64,000 bases of DNA from Dichomitus squalens LYAD-421 SS1 (taxonomy: Eukaryota > Basidiomycota > Agaricomycetes > Polyporales > Polyporaceae). Made by a program: the position numbers and the translations under genes. Of this stretch, positions 24,488 to 35,567 are shown in pieces. Positions within the stretch are counted from its first letter, which is position 1. The number at the start of each line of letters is the position of its first letter. A model generated the notes under the pieces. The model was not told the origin of the DNA and ran no database searches. It saw only the letters and a program-made list of their open reading frames with translations. The stretch lies in assembly GCF_000275845.1 (NCBI RefSeq), contig NW_006766884.1:327976-391975 (forward strand), given 5' to 3'.

Positions 24488-25686
24488 TCAGCAGCAGCCA
24501 CCGCCTTGCTGCTGTTGGACGGTCTGGCCTGGAGTGATCGTTGTTGACTTTCCGGTGCCAGTCGCGGTCGTAGTGGAGCCCATGCTAGAAAAGAGGCTTT
24601 CAGCCACGAATCAACAAGGGGTGAACACGCCTGCGTACCGGTCCTTGATCTGCTTAGCCATCGTCAAGAACGCCTGCTCGACGTTGGTGGCGTTCTTCGC
24701 TGATGTCTCGAGGAAGGGAATTCCGAGCTGGTCGGCAAATTCCTACAACGCAGCTCTCAACACTGCGAAGTCTCACGCAGGTAGACTTACGTACCTTGGC
24801 GACGCTGTACTCCACGACCTTCTTGCTAGTCAGGTCGGACTTGTTGCCGACAAGCAGCTTGTTGACGCCCTCCGAGGCGTATCTATCGATCTCCTGAAGC
24901 CACTGCTTGACGTTCGTGAAGGTGTCTAGGCCATACCAGTATGAGAGACGATGGATACTGCAACCGGGACCGCACATACCGTTATCGGTCACGTCGTAAA
25001 CAACAATGATACCGTGCGCGCCACGGTAGTAGGACGAGGTGATAGTGCGGAAGCGTTCTTGACCTGTGATGCGAGACGTCAGACTGTTTGGGGCTTCAGT
25101 GGAGCAGCGATGGTCTCACCTGCGGTATCCCACTATGTGCACCAGAAAGGACAAGAATGTCAGATGAAAGTCTTCGTTTATGTATTGCAGAAGGACAGTA
25201 TGCCAGGGTCTTTCCGAGGCTGCCGCTCGATGTTCAAAGTCGGACCACGAAGCCAAGCCGGTCAAGCGCATGGCAAACAGCGCTCCCCATCCTGGCCTAA
25301 TCTTCCGCAACACCACTCCGCCAACCAGTAAACTCAACCTAGTAGCATCACAGGTAGACCCGAAGCCACCGCACGCAAGGAATTAGATCTGGGATAAGAA
25401 AACGCACAATCTGGAGCTTCACAGTCTTGCCCTCGAGCTCGATGGTCCTAATCTTGAAGTCGACACCAATAGTGCTGATATAGCTCTCTGTGTAGGTGTC
25501 GTCCGCAAAACGAAGAAGCAAGCAGGACTAGGAGAGTCGATGAAGGACAAAGTCAATATGCCACTCTGTCGCTCTCCGCAGCGACCCAATTAGGGTCGAG
25601 TGCGCACTATCACAACTCACCTTGCCGACACCGGAGTCACCGATGAGGAGGAGCTTGAAGAGGTAATCGTACTCGCTGGTGTGCAT
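24488..25686 (-). CDS. YPT1: Rab GTPase Ypt1/Rab1
   Basis: Small GTPase controlling ER-to-Golgi transport and autophagy. The first exon encodes [20 protein letters not shown] plus GKS, the P-loop. Later exons give [18 protein letters not shown] (switch I), [20 protein letters not shown] (switch II), the Rab-family [30 protein letters not shown] (NKSD) and [20 protein letters not shown]. The C-terminus is [13 protein letters not shown], a double-Cys geranylgeranylation site, with TGA at 24488. The [14 protein letters not shown] and [15 protein letters not shown] motifs are diagnostic for Ypt1/Rab1 rather than Sec4/Rab8. At least six exons. Confidence 0.96.
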
Positions 25687-26313
25687 GGTGGTTGTCGAGG
25701 TCTTGAGGCGGGCGAGGGCGGGTGGGGGAGTCTAGCAGACTGTCGTGGAAGAGGACGAGGAGAGACGGGCGGTGGTTGTGACGCGTGTCGCTGTGTTTGG
25801 CAAGCCCATGTGTCCGGCAAACGCCCTTTGCATCTCCCAACGCCGCCCGCACAGCCGCGCCCTGCGCCCGGCCCTACCTCCGACTCGGGTCCAGTCCCTT
25901 CGCTGTCAGTGGAACCTGAGACAACCTCCGTTATGTTTTCCTGCCGTGAACGTCTCTAGACTGTGTGTGCTGACGGGCAGTTGTGAGCAGGCCAACGTAT
26001 ACAGGGGAACTGGCAGGCGGCACAGGCGGCGCCCACCCGTCCATATCGAGGAACGCGCGGGCTGACGCTCCAACGGACGGCAGTACTTATGGCGGTACCG
26101 TCAGGTCGATAGCCCTGACCCACCTTTATATGATACGCAGGGCGCAGCGCAGAGCGGCGTCAGCATGCTCGGGCGCATGCTACCGTATGCGTGGCTTGTC
26201 CTAAAATCATATGGGCCCGTCTCAGTCGCAATGTCAGCCTACGGCCGTACAGACGGACAAGAAAGCTGCTCGATGCACTAGCCAAGTTAATATCTTCCTC
26301 GCGCTTCTGTAAT
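25687..26313. other. Divergent promoter region, YPT1 and aspartic protease
   Basis: 627 bp holding both promoters. The first 150 bp upstream of YPT1 are GC-rich. Short open frames are chance. Confidence 0.5.
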
Positions 26314-28148
26314 ATGGGCAGCTACCCGGTTCTACGCTTGGGGCTCTATCTGGCAGCTCTCGGCATCAGGCCATCCGCAGGAACTCTCGGCGGACGGATC
26401 CCTATCTATAGGGTGCAACGCACCCTGATCCCCAATTTACAACTTTCCAAGCCAACGGTTGATATATCTCTAAGCTCTGCCAATGAATTGTGAGCCGTGC
26501 GTGAGATGATCTCATAAAGACTGCTGACATCTAGAACTCTTGCAGCGCGTATCTTGTCCAAATCGAGTACGTCTGTTGCTTCCCGTCCAATAGCACACAA
26601 CATGGTGGCTCACACACGTGTAGTATCGGCGGGCAATCCCTCATGGTCCTTCTGGACACGGGCTCATCAGATCTAGTGCGTGTTAACTGCGTTTCAACCG
26701 TCAAATTTGTCCGGCCTTGTAGCCAGTCGGCGGCTGACAGACATGCAGTGGGTCGTGTCTTCTGATTGCACAGTCGAAGACTGTCACGGAGTCCCAAAAT
26801 ACAATAGAACGTCTTCCCTTGACTTGACCGACGTGCCGTTTCATCTGGATTACCTCATGGGCAGCGTGAGCGGAGTCGTGGGGACGGAAATGGTGACTCT
26901 GGGCCAATACCAAGTGTCGTCCCAGATTTTTGGTAAGGCGGTTTGACTATCGGTGCTTGAGCGAGGGCAGAAGTCCTTAACCCTCTTCGCAGCGCTGGCA
27001 AACTACACGGACGGCTTGGGACTTTCCGGCTCAGGCAACAGCGGTATCTTGGGTCTGGCATTCCCCGCGGAGGCCTCCATTTCCGACACCATTGGTCGCA
27101 CGTTGGCCTTGAACCTATTCTCAGGCTTTGACGATCCTACAGAACAGTATTTTGCCTTCAAACTTGGGGGGAGCTCGAACAACTCCTCGTTCACCGTAGG
27201 GGAAGTCGACCCACTTTACGCCAATTCAACCGGTGACTTGGCAGTCACACCGGTCTTCCGCGCTCCGGGTGCGCTATACGATTACTGGAAGCTGCCGCTT
27301 CAATCTTTCACCATCAACGGCACGTCCTTCACCCTGTCGAAGACCAGTGTGAAGGGCGCCCGGTCCCCGATCGCTGTCCTCGACACTGGTACTACGCTGA
27401 TTCTTGGACCCACTCGGGACGTCGCGCGCTTCTGGGAATCAGTCGGCGGCGCGAGGCAAACGGACAGAGGCTGGGAAGTCCCTTGCAACCGTGCAGTAAC
27501 TGTCGGCATGGTCCTAGGCGAAGGTTCAAGTGAGAAGGAGTATGCCATTGACCCAGCAGACATCAGCTGGAAGGAAGGTTCTGTCGATGGCGGTATCTGG
27601 TGTTTGGGCGGTATGCAAGGCAATGACGGGGTACTGCTCCTTCCTTTCATATGTCCCCATCCCGCCTAATTCCCCGCTTTCCTCACGGTTGTTCTGCTCG
27701 CCTGCTCAACGACGACGTCTTTGCCCTGTTTCCAGGTCTTCTCTGCAGATTGGCTGCTAGGGGATACGTTTTTGCGGGTACGTGGATCTTGCGACGTTCG
27801 GCTCCGGGGCGTTGTACGCCCGGCCAAACGGGGAAAGAAACGCTGACGATGTTGATTGGTTTCGTTCGTTTCTAGAATGTCTATGTAACCCATCATGCTG
27901 CGACGGACTCCCAACCTCCTGTCATTGGACTACTGGGAACAACGCACTCTGACTCGGCCCTCGCGACCTTTGTTCAGGAAAGAGGGCCCGATCCTCTTCC
28001 TCAAGCAAGGGTCATATCCAATCCACCTCGCAGCAATTCCCTTACCGGCGCAGACATCTGCGGGATAGCTACGGCAAGCGGCTTTGTGGGAGGGATCGCC
28101 ATCATTGTGCTGGTGTTCGCTTTCAGAGAGTGGCGTCGGAAGTACTAG
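26314..28148 (+). CDS. Membrane-anchored pepsin-family aspartic protease (A1)
   Basis: Endopeptidase of the secretory pathway or cell surface. The start MGSYPVLRLGLYLAALGIRP is a signal peptide, followed by a propeptide-like segment (RIPIYRVQRTLI). Both active-site Asp motifs are present: MVLLDTGSSDLW (split by introns near 26675-26750) and IAVLDTGTTLILGPT (near 27370). Other family landmarks are the flap region near 26800, SGNSGILGLAFP (near 27035), GGIWCLGGMQGNDG (near 27595) and WLLGDTFLRNVYV (near 27750-27880). After the catalytic fold a linker leads to one C-terminal membrane helix (SGFVGGIAIIVLVFAF) and a basic tail, REWRRKY. Yapsin-type fungal proteases instead use a GPI anchor; this one looks like a type I membrane protein. 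About eight exons. Confidence 0.9.
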
Positions 28149-28365
28149 AGGGTGTTCTGTCCGGACTGCATCCACTGTCCACTTTGATCTCATTGCGAGG
28201 AAACAAAGATACATCCGCCTCCAGAGTCCGTCTAACGATACAACGCTGAGCGCATATGGTGAAAAGTTGCGGTGCCAGTACATATGAATTTCACACGACG
28301 AAGCCATGAGATGGTAAAACCACTGCCAGACGCCGAATCAACGTTTCGACCGATGTTGTCGAAGC

Positions 28366-28984
28366 TCAATGAGGCTTCGTAGACTGATCCACCTGCGGCG
28401 GGTACTGAGGCTGGTATCCAAATGCCGCTGCATTCGGAGGCGGGCTCATTTGGGTATATGGAGGCCCTGGCAGTGGGTTTTGCCCACCGTACGGCAGAGG
28501 CGGTTCCCATCTTCCGGGGGGGGACCGATGCCGTGAGTGTACCATTCGGACATTGCGGGCAGAAGACGGTTGGCACTCACCCCTGTTGCAGCGGCACGTT
28601 CCAGTGGCAAACTGTGCACACCCAGAGATGCCCAGCCTTCATCGGGATGAGGGGTATCCAGAACAGCTCGAACCACATGCGCGACTTGACCCGGACGACG
28701 GCAACTGGAGACCAGGAGCAGTGAGATGAGGCGAAAATAACCGGTGTCCGATTGCGACGGCTACGCGTACCATTGTGGCATCGGGGACATACTCTCGGCG
28801 TTTGGTCACCCTCCGGTTTCATGCGTGTGGGGCAGCCAACTGGTTAAAGTTCATGAGATTGGAGCCCTGATTGAATATATGGAGCATAGCAATTGCTCTA
28901 TACGCACAAACGATGGGTAAACAGACTGTGTCGCGCGTCAGTCGGTGCACTATACGTCCAGTGGGCCATGTACTCACAGAACAT
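28366..28984 (-). CDS. Small fungal zinc-ribbon protein
   Basis: The core has two CxxC pairs typical of the zinc-ribbon 15 family of short fungal proteins: VCPRCHN and LWVCTVCHWNVPLQQG, separated by MWFELFWIPLIPMKAGH. The last exon adds a Pro/Tyr/Gln-rich tail (PPYTQMSPPPNAAAFGYQPQ) ending QSTKPH, stop at 28366. Introns lie at about 28705-28770 and 28500-28592. The frame runs upstream of the Met at 28822 into GCPTRMKPEGD, which matches the family N-terminus. I therefore place the start in an earlier exon (ATGTTCT, then a GTGAGT donor) at 28984. If that exon is wrong, the start is 28822. Binding partner and role are unknown for the family. Confidence 0.75.
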
Positions 28985-31669
28985 CGTGGTGGTAGCAGTC
29001 TGAAGGTTATGCGGCTGAGGTCGGCAGCGCGGCAGCCCTGTGTGCGAATGTGGAGGCCGATCGGGGCTGGGCCGCTGCGGAGCTGTGATGCTACGCATTG
29101 CTTACTAATTACACAAACCTAACCCTAAAGATCGGCATCTTGGAACGTACCACCACTCCGCGAAAGCCTCCGACGATCAAACTACATAGTCTATTCCACA
29201 GACCACAGTCGATGCTGCGCGGCTCTTGCTCAACTTGCGTAATGAATTTTTGCACCCCACCTCACGTATGTGACAGGAACGCGCACGGTGACGGTAAGTG
29301 CTTGCGGACCGCTCCAACTCACAGCCTCGGTTGCTTCCCGAAATTCATTGCGATGTCGGCTAGGTCTCCATAGACGTTTCTCGCAGGCCTGGACAACACG
29401 AACTCAATGACGATCGTCTGGGATGACTCTCGCTTTCAGTTTGGCTCGTCCTTGCGGTCACAGCGCACAACGGACTCCCGGTCCTGATCTTCCACGACTC
29501 CCAGATTGGTACTGTGACTGCTGTCCTCGTCTGAGTGCCTAATCTCTGAACTCTTTCCGGCTTCCCCAAGTTACCGGATCGCTGTGTTCTCGCACCACAT
29601 ACCCGCACTCGATTATGACGTTCAATCCGAGGAGCCCCAGCCATCTTCGCGAGTTCCTATGGGCGCTCCGCAACGACGCCTCGCCATTCTTCCATGGCAA
29701 GAGGTCTCGCTTAGAGAACAGCTGGTGCGGCTTGCGATCCAGTGAGTATGCGGTGCGATTGCACCAAACCAGCGGAAAGCAGGCCATTAGCTCCGGTCTA
29801 ACAGCCCCAATAATACATAGAACCTCCCCATGCCCATCCACAACACACCTTCCGGCGCTGGACGATCCCGGCCATCCTCGTGTTCCGAGGCTGGGAACCC
29901 TCCCAATTCTGCCCTGCACAATTCCTTGCGTCCCCACAAAGTCCACAGGCCGCGGCAGCCGGGCCATTTGCCCCGGTCCCCGCTGTTCGGCCTTGGAGCA
30001 CGCAGACACCATTGGTGCGCTTGGATACCCGCGCCAGCGCCGTGTCGCGGGACATGTCTCGATGTTTCATGCACATTGCCAATTGTGCTCTTGTCGCCTC
30101 ACGAACACACGCAAATTGCTGCAGCGTCCATCAGCTGCCCTGACTCGCGCTGCGTCCATACACCAATCAATGCTCTGGGGTTCCCCCGGCGACCTGGGTG
30201 GAATTCAAGGGCACATACACCCCACACCCCCCACGCGTCCAGCTGCTGCAGCAGAGGGCTTCGCGGACGTCGGCGACTGACACCATCGGCGGTCAATCAA
30301 GGTGGTCCCTAACGCCTTGGCCCGCGCACCAACGCCACCCGCTAAGCACACCTGACCCCATCTCGATGCGTATGCATCTCCCGGCGGCTTCCCACCTGCG
30401 TCTCTGCGCTGCGTCAATGCTGTCATGCAGACGAACCTCGCGACCCTGTGCGCACAAGCCCCCGCAGCCGCAGGCGCGAGCATCCTGCCAGCAGCAGAGC
30501 GGATCTGATCTCAGCGCGCGGCCAGCCAGCCATTCCCTCGTCTCGTGCCCACGCCCGAGCCCGGACGGGGAGCATGGAACGCAGACGCGGATAAGGCCAA
30601 GTGCGAGATGCACGCGGCCTCGCGTGCGCCCCGCGCCTGGGGCAAGCGCACGCACGGGAGTCGGCGGACGGAAGGAACGGGACTAGGAAGGTCGGCCTGT
30701 CGAAGCGTCGTGACGTCTCTCATTTACCCAGATCAGGCCAATCGCAGCCTCCTGCGCACCCACAACTGTCGTCCTTGACAGGACCGCGTGCGGCGCCGAC
30801 TCGGACCATAGCCCAGGGCTGGCGGATCTGGTAGCTCTCCTGGCTATCCGAGAGCAAGTCCGAGTCCTGCTCTTAGCCCCCCATCACTCGAGCATCCTTC
30901 CGTCCCGTCCCACTTCTCGTCTCTCATCGTCCGTCAAAATTAGGATCGCGTGCACACGCCCTCCCCCCCATCGCCCAAATCTCAACCTTCGTGGATGGGA
31001 ACTGCCCAAGCCGCGGTTCGTGCCCCTTCTTTTCGTCCTCGTGTTGCGTCCATGCACCTGAACATTACGATGCCGGAATGCCCAGAATGCGTACTAGGGT
31101 CGCAGTAATGGGCTTCTCAACCAGGGTCGACCATAACCCGATGCGGTTGGATCTCCCTCGGGCTGACGGCCACGAGAACGCATCGCGTATCTGGTAAATG
31201 GCTCGGCAACGTGGCTCGGATATCAATAATGTGCGCGATGCGGCCTTACAATTAATACTACGTACAGCGCCAAGGGAATATAGTACTATGTTAACGTTAA
31301 TGTGATGCGGGACGATTACGTGCGGCGGCAGAGTGATGTAAAGAGGCTCTATCGATTCTACCTGTTGTGGAAAAGCGGGAGTATTTGAAACATGAGTGCG
31401 AGCGCGGGAGGGGTGCTAGAGGACATTGATACATGCATCGATGATAACTAACGTTGCGAGGAACAGTGGAAAGCGATACGTACACGTAAGTTGCCGAGAG
31501 TCCAAGACAGCGAATGGGGCGAGCGAGAGCTAGTGCGGTCCGATGGGTGCAATCCACAATGCAACGAGAACAATGACTGTTAGGTATAGCGGGAATAGAA
31601 AGCTGCGGCCACAGTCCGACCCTGTCCACGGTTCTGAAACTCCACCCTACCTTTGTCTCTCAAAGGAAA
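28985..31669. other. 2.7-kb interval without a confident gene
   Basis: Plus-strand segments at about 29575-30250 look partly coding, such as RRLAILPWQEVSLREQLVRL just before a GTGAGT donor, and then a long GC-rich open frame. Frames do not join with normal introns and no domain is recognised. From about 30900 to 31669 I see nothing; part is the 3' flank of the zinc-cluster gene. Confidence 0.35.
29575..30280 (+). CDS. Doubtful coding region of unknown function
   Basis: After a possible acceptor at 29570 a frame reads YRIAVFSHHIPALDYDVQSE and onwards to LREQLVRLAI, where a GTGAGT donor follows near 29743. An AG near 29803 could open the next exon. Beyond it, two alternative frames remain open for 80-160 codons, one containing QFLASPQSPQAAAAGPFAPV. 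Neither a start codon nor a consistent splice set could be fixed. No domain recognised. It may equally be non-coding GC-rich DNA. Confidence 0.2.
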
Positions 31670-34529
31670 TCAGTAGTAGCCGGGCCCCCCGAAAGGGGGA
31701 CTGCCCGCCTGACTAGTGGATGGGCCTGGTGCGGGGAGATAGCTGGAGCCAGTCTCCGTCTGGCCAAGGGACGACGACGAGTACGACACCGCGGTGTAAT
31801 CGAAGGTGGTCGTGGGATGGCTGAACCCCGGGGCCTGCCCCGGTTGGGACAAGGTTTCCAGGCTCCCAGACTGCGAGGCAGCCGGGCGTGTTTCCACATT
31901 CTCGCTCATAGAGAGGTAATTATAGGGTGGCACGTAGTATCCGCTCTGGCCAGTCGCATGCCCAGCTGATACGCGCGACGACGCAAGGAGCAACGGAGAC
32001 GGACCGACATTCCCGCCCTCGCCCTGCAGGACGTTGCTGAGGCTGAGTGCGCTGTGCGAGGACGGGACGTACGAGGATGACGTGCTGGGTATCGAAGGGG
32101 AACGGGAAGATGGGTGATAACGCTCGGATTCCGAGCCCGAGCCCGATGCCGCGGATGGCCACCTGCCGTCTGGTGTGCAAGCGGTGTTAGGTGCGGTCGG
32201 AGAGTCGTAGCCCATGGTCGTAGCGGACAAAGAGAGCGGAGGGACGCTGGTCGGGCGTATCAGCGAACGTCGTGCGTAACTGCCCTCGAAGGTGCCAGGG
32301 CCGCGAATAGTGTCGTCCGATGGACTGGACGAGAAGTTACGCGACGACTGACCGCGGGTTTGAGAGGCGCGCGCGTCCCACACGAGGCGCACCGTTCGTT
32401 GCCGCTCGTCGTTCTTTGAGAACGCCCACTTCATCTCCGAGAGCGCAGCTAGACAGACCTCGACGTCGTCACGCGTCCCGTTCTCTCCCGCCAAGAGGAA
32501 GCCAGCAAAGAAGCACCCGTCGCGAACCAGCGCGGCGTCGTACTGGAAGAAGGGACTGCCGAGGTTCCTGCGCAGGATGGTCACGACATGTCGGACGACA
32601 GTGTGGCACTTCGTGTTGGCTTTCATGTGGAGGCGAAATATCGTATCAGACTTCCGAGACCTTCCCGATGGATGCCCTTCAGGCAAAAATGACGTTTCCT
32701 GGACCGGGAGCGCAACAAGTCGCTGCTTGAGGGCCTCGCGGATGACATTATCTGTGATAGATGTGTCAACGATAGGACCGTGGAAAATACAGGAATTATA
32801 CATACGCGACTCGAAAAGGAAAATCTTACAATGGTCGACACAGAGGAGCGGGTGAGCATGAGGAGTATTGGGTAATTGCGCTAGCATCTCACCTGCCAGC
32901 CGTCTATGAACCTCTCTATATCCTCGATTTGCACGATACCGTATGGGCCGAACTGTCGTAGGCCGTCCAGATCGCGCCAACAACGCTCCAGCCTATCCCA
33001 AGCGTCCTGGAGACTCTCTTCATCGATCTCCTCGCGCTGACGGGCCTTGGGGCCAGTGAGAGCGGCATGGACCTCTCGGCAAACGGAGGCGATACGGATG
33101 GGAATGGTCGCGAAACGAAATGCGAAAGCATATGCGCTCGAAGGGCCGCCATCATTTCCTAATGGCGGCAGCGTCGCTTCGAAGGCCGTCAGGTCGTCGT
33201 CACTTCTACAGATACGTTGTCAATGCCGTAAATCAGGGCAGCAACAGATTCATCCGTCTCCTCACAATGCAATGCGACCCCCACGCAAGCCACTCGTGAC
33301 GCCGTCAATGACATGTGCGTACCAAAATATTCGGGCACGCACTAGGGCGTCGACGTATTCTCCCTGGCCGATCTCGGCGGAATGAAGACTGCAGAGCGCA
33401 TAGACCTGACTCATCGTAGCGTCATACATAGCCTAAGATGGCAGGTGAGCGAATCGTGCCACCTGGCCCAGTGCAGGAGACATACCAAGCGTTCCATAGG
33501 TGTCTGAACCTCTGAGTACGATAAAGGGGGGTTAAGCAATGTAGAACTTCGCACCGTATCAGCTCACCTTCGGTGAGAGGCATGACGAGAAGTAGAACTC
33601 GTACGCCATCCCAAGATGGTTTCCGGAGGATCGCATGGATGTCGATGAGATAGAGTAGCTCATAGAGCATCTCGTTGACGCGCTCTTTGCGTTCCTGAAT
33701 ATCCTCTTCGGTAAGCTCAGGGACCTCCTCGCCGGCTTCGTTGATGCCATAGCTGGCCGCCCACACGACGAGCACGAGGGCTATCAATTGGCCGGGAAAT
33801 TGCAGGCCGTCAGTGGTGCCGTTGTACCAGTCCGTAAAGCGCGAGCAGTACTCGGTAGGCTCCAGGATTGGTCCTGAAACCAGGTGCGATGAGGGTCGAT
33901 TCTTGAGCAATGCACGGCTAGCTCACGACCGGAAGGATCGACTCACGTTGTATGTGGAAGCGGCGGAAAAATGCAGACCTGAAGAACTCTGGTTTGAGCT
34001 GGGGAATTACGCTGCGTGGGGGAGTGACGGAGTGAAGGTCTGCATCGTCCTTCGTCGCCTTGCCGTAGACAGCCCTGCAATGGCGGTGAGACAGAGGATG
34101 AAAGCGGAGGGACTTTGATTACGGACTCGACTTTCTGCAGACGGCGACCGCGTCTGAGAAGCTTGACCGCTTTCACCTCCGCGAACTCGTCCCTGGAGAT
34201 GGGCTGAGAACTGGCCTGGATCGGATGGGGAGAGAGCGAAGACATGACATACACGCAGTTGAGGCCGCGTTCTCTGCAGTTGGAGCAAGGAGGGTGTTGG
34301 CCGGAGGCAAGTGTGGGTAAGTCCTTGAGGTCACACTTGACCCTGCCATATGCGCGTAAGGTGGGAATCGGGAGATAGCGAAGAGAGGCGCGCACCTCCT
34401 CATCCGACATGCGCCGCAGGCTGTGGAAGGGAAGAGTTAATATGCCGCGGGGGTATGCGGGGTCGGGAGAAGCGCACCAGAGTACTGTTGCCGGGTGGAC
34501 TTGGGCTGGGAGGGCGCTTTGCGGGACAT
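31670..34529 (-). CDS. Zn2Cys6 zinc-cluster transcription factor
   Basis: Fungal DNA-binding regulator. Exon 1 (from 34529) encodes MSRKAPSQPKSTRQQYS. Two phase-1 and phase-2 introns then rebuild the zinc cluster: ACGACRMRRVKCD (C-X2-C-X6-C), the 15-residue linker DLKDLPTLASGQHPP, and CSNCRERGLNC (C-X2-C-X6-C). DEFAEVKAVKLLRRGRRLQK follows, a likely linker and dimerisation helix. The middle part (about 33420-33910) contains the hydrophobic helices usual in the fungal-specific regulatory domain (PGQLIALVLVVWAASYGINE; VNEMLYELLYLIDIHAIL). Another conserved part lies at about 32400-32980, and a long Ser/Pro/Gly/Tyr-rich tail ends GSPPFGGPGYY. Target genes cannot be told. The linker between the Cys triplets is longer than in textbook clusters. 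Confidence 0.9.
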
Positions 34530-34665
34530 GTTGGGGTATGGAGAGGGAGAGGGAGTGCGGGCGAGCGGGGAGGAGCTGCTCCGGTGCAACATATGCTCTG
34601 CTGGTCACTGCGGACGGTGCTGGGTGCGGGAGAGGACGGAGGGTGGAGGCGGGGGTGCGGGTGGG

Positions 34666-34673
34666 ATTTATAG
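34666..34673 (-). promoter_or_regulatory. TATA box of the zinc-cluster transcription factor gene
   Basis: Minus strand reads CTATAAAT, about 140 bp before the ATG at 34529, directly beside the pyrimidine tract. Confidence 0.5.
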
Positions 34674-34681
34674 ATGGCCTC

Positions 34682-34734
34682 GGAGGAGGGGAGGGAGGAA
34701 GGGAGGGAGGGAGGAAGGAAGGAAGGAAAGAAGG
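34682..34734. repeat. 53-bp uninterrupted polypurine tract (GGAA/GGGA repeats)
   Basis: Pure A/G from 34682 to 34734, then one T, then more purines to about 34750. On the minus strand it is a polypyrimidine tract just upstream of the TATA box of the zinc-cluster gene. Confidence 0.85.
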
Positions 34735-35567
34735 TAGGAAGGAAAGGGAGTGGAAAAGGAAATTGACGATGGCAGGGACGGACCGTAGGTGGGCTGGGAA
34801 AGAAGAGGGAAGTGAAAATACAAGGACGTCAATCTGGAGAGGGCTGCCATGTCTGGTCGATTCGCAGTCCTGGCTTCCATGCGCCTGTTTCCTGCCGCTT
34901 CACAGCTGCACGCATCCTCTGGGCGGTCGTTGCCGTATTCAGCAGCCGCCGTGGGCTCCATACGCCTAGATTCACCGTCAGTGCTGCAACATATCGTACT
35001 GCACGGCAACTCGCGCGTAGCTTTCCCCCCACGCGAGCCCGAGACGTGTGGCGGCTCGTGCAGGAAGCCCCAGCCCGCTGGACCTGTTTGACCGCGACGT
35101 CGAGGGACGGCGTGCGCGGCGTCGCGCGAGATCGGATGCCCGCCACGCCCTTCTCTCCTACATTATCGCACCAGGCTCCGAAAGAGGATAGAGTCGCCGG
35201 GTAGCAGTTTGCACTTTGGAGGAATGATTGGGTTTGAGCGCCGTGCAGGGTTCGGGACGCGGAGAGATCACGACGTGGACGCACGGATCTGACATTTGCT
35301 GGACGAAACCCCCAGAGGCGCGCGCTGCTGAAGACGCATGCGCAGATACCGTCGCTCGATGGGTGGCATGCATCTGCACCATGTCACATTCTGTCTGCCA
35401 GTTCTCCAGGCTCGAGCTGCCGGACACCTTCTATTTTCCCTCCACGCGATCATCTTAGTCGTACAGCCACATTCGGAACAGGCCCCCCGGATGGCCAGAG
35501 CCAGACCTTCTCCTTCCGTCCCCGCGGCCCTGCCCTCCCGCCGCTCCCACACCCCGCGCCTGCCCAT

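Larger units (their letters stand above)
34530..35567. other. Promoter of the zinc-cluster gene and 3' flank of NOP16
   Basis: Contains a TATA box and a polypurine tract, listed separately. An 80-codon plus-strand open frame at 34849-35091 starting MSGRFAVLASMRLFPA resembles a presequence but has no further support. Confidence 0.45.

Noticed and set aside
29615..30280. 221-codon open frame as a complete gene
   Set aside because: Pro/Arg/Cys-rich and crosses a likely donor site at 29743; kept only as part of a doubtful region.
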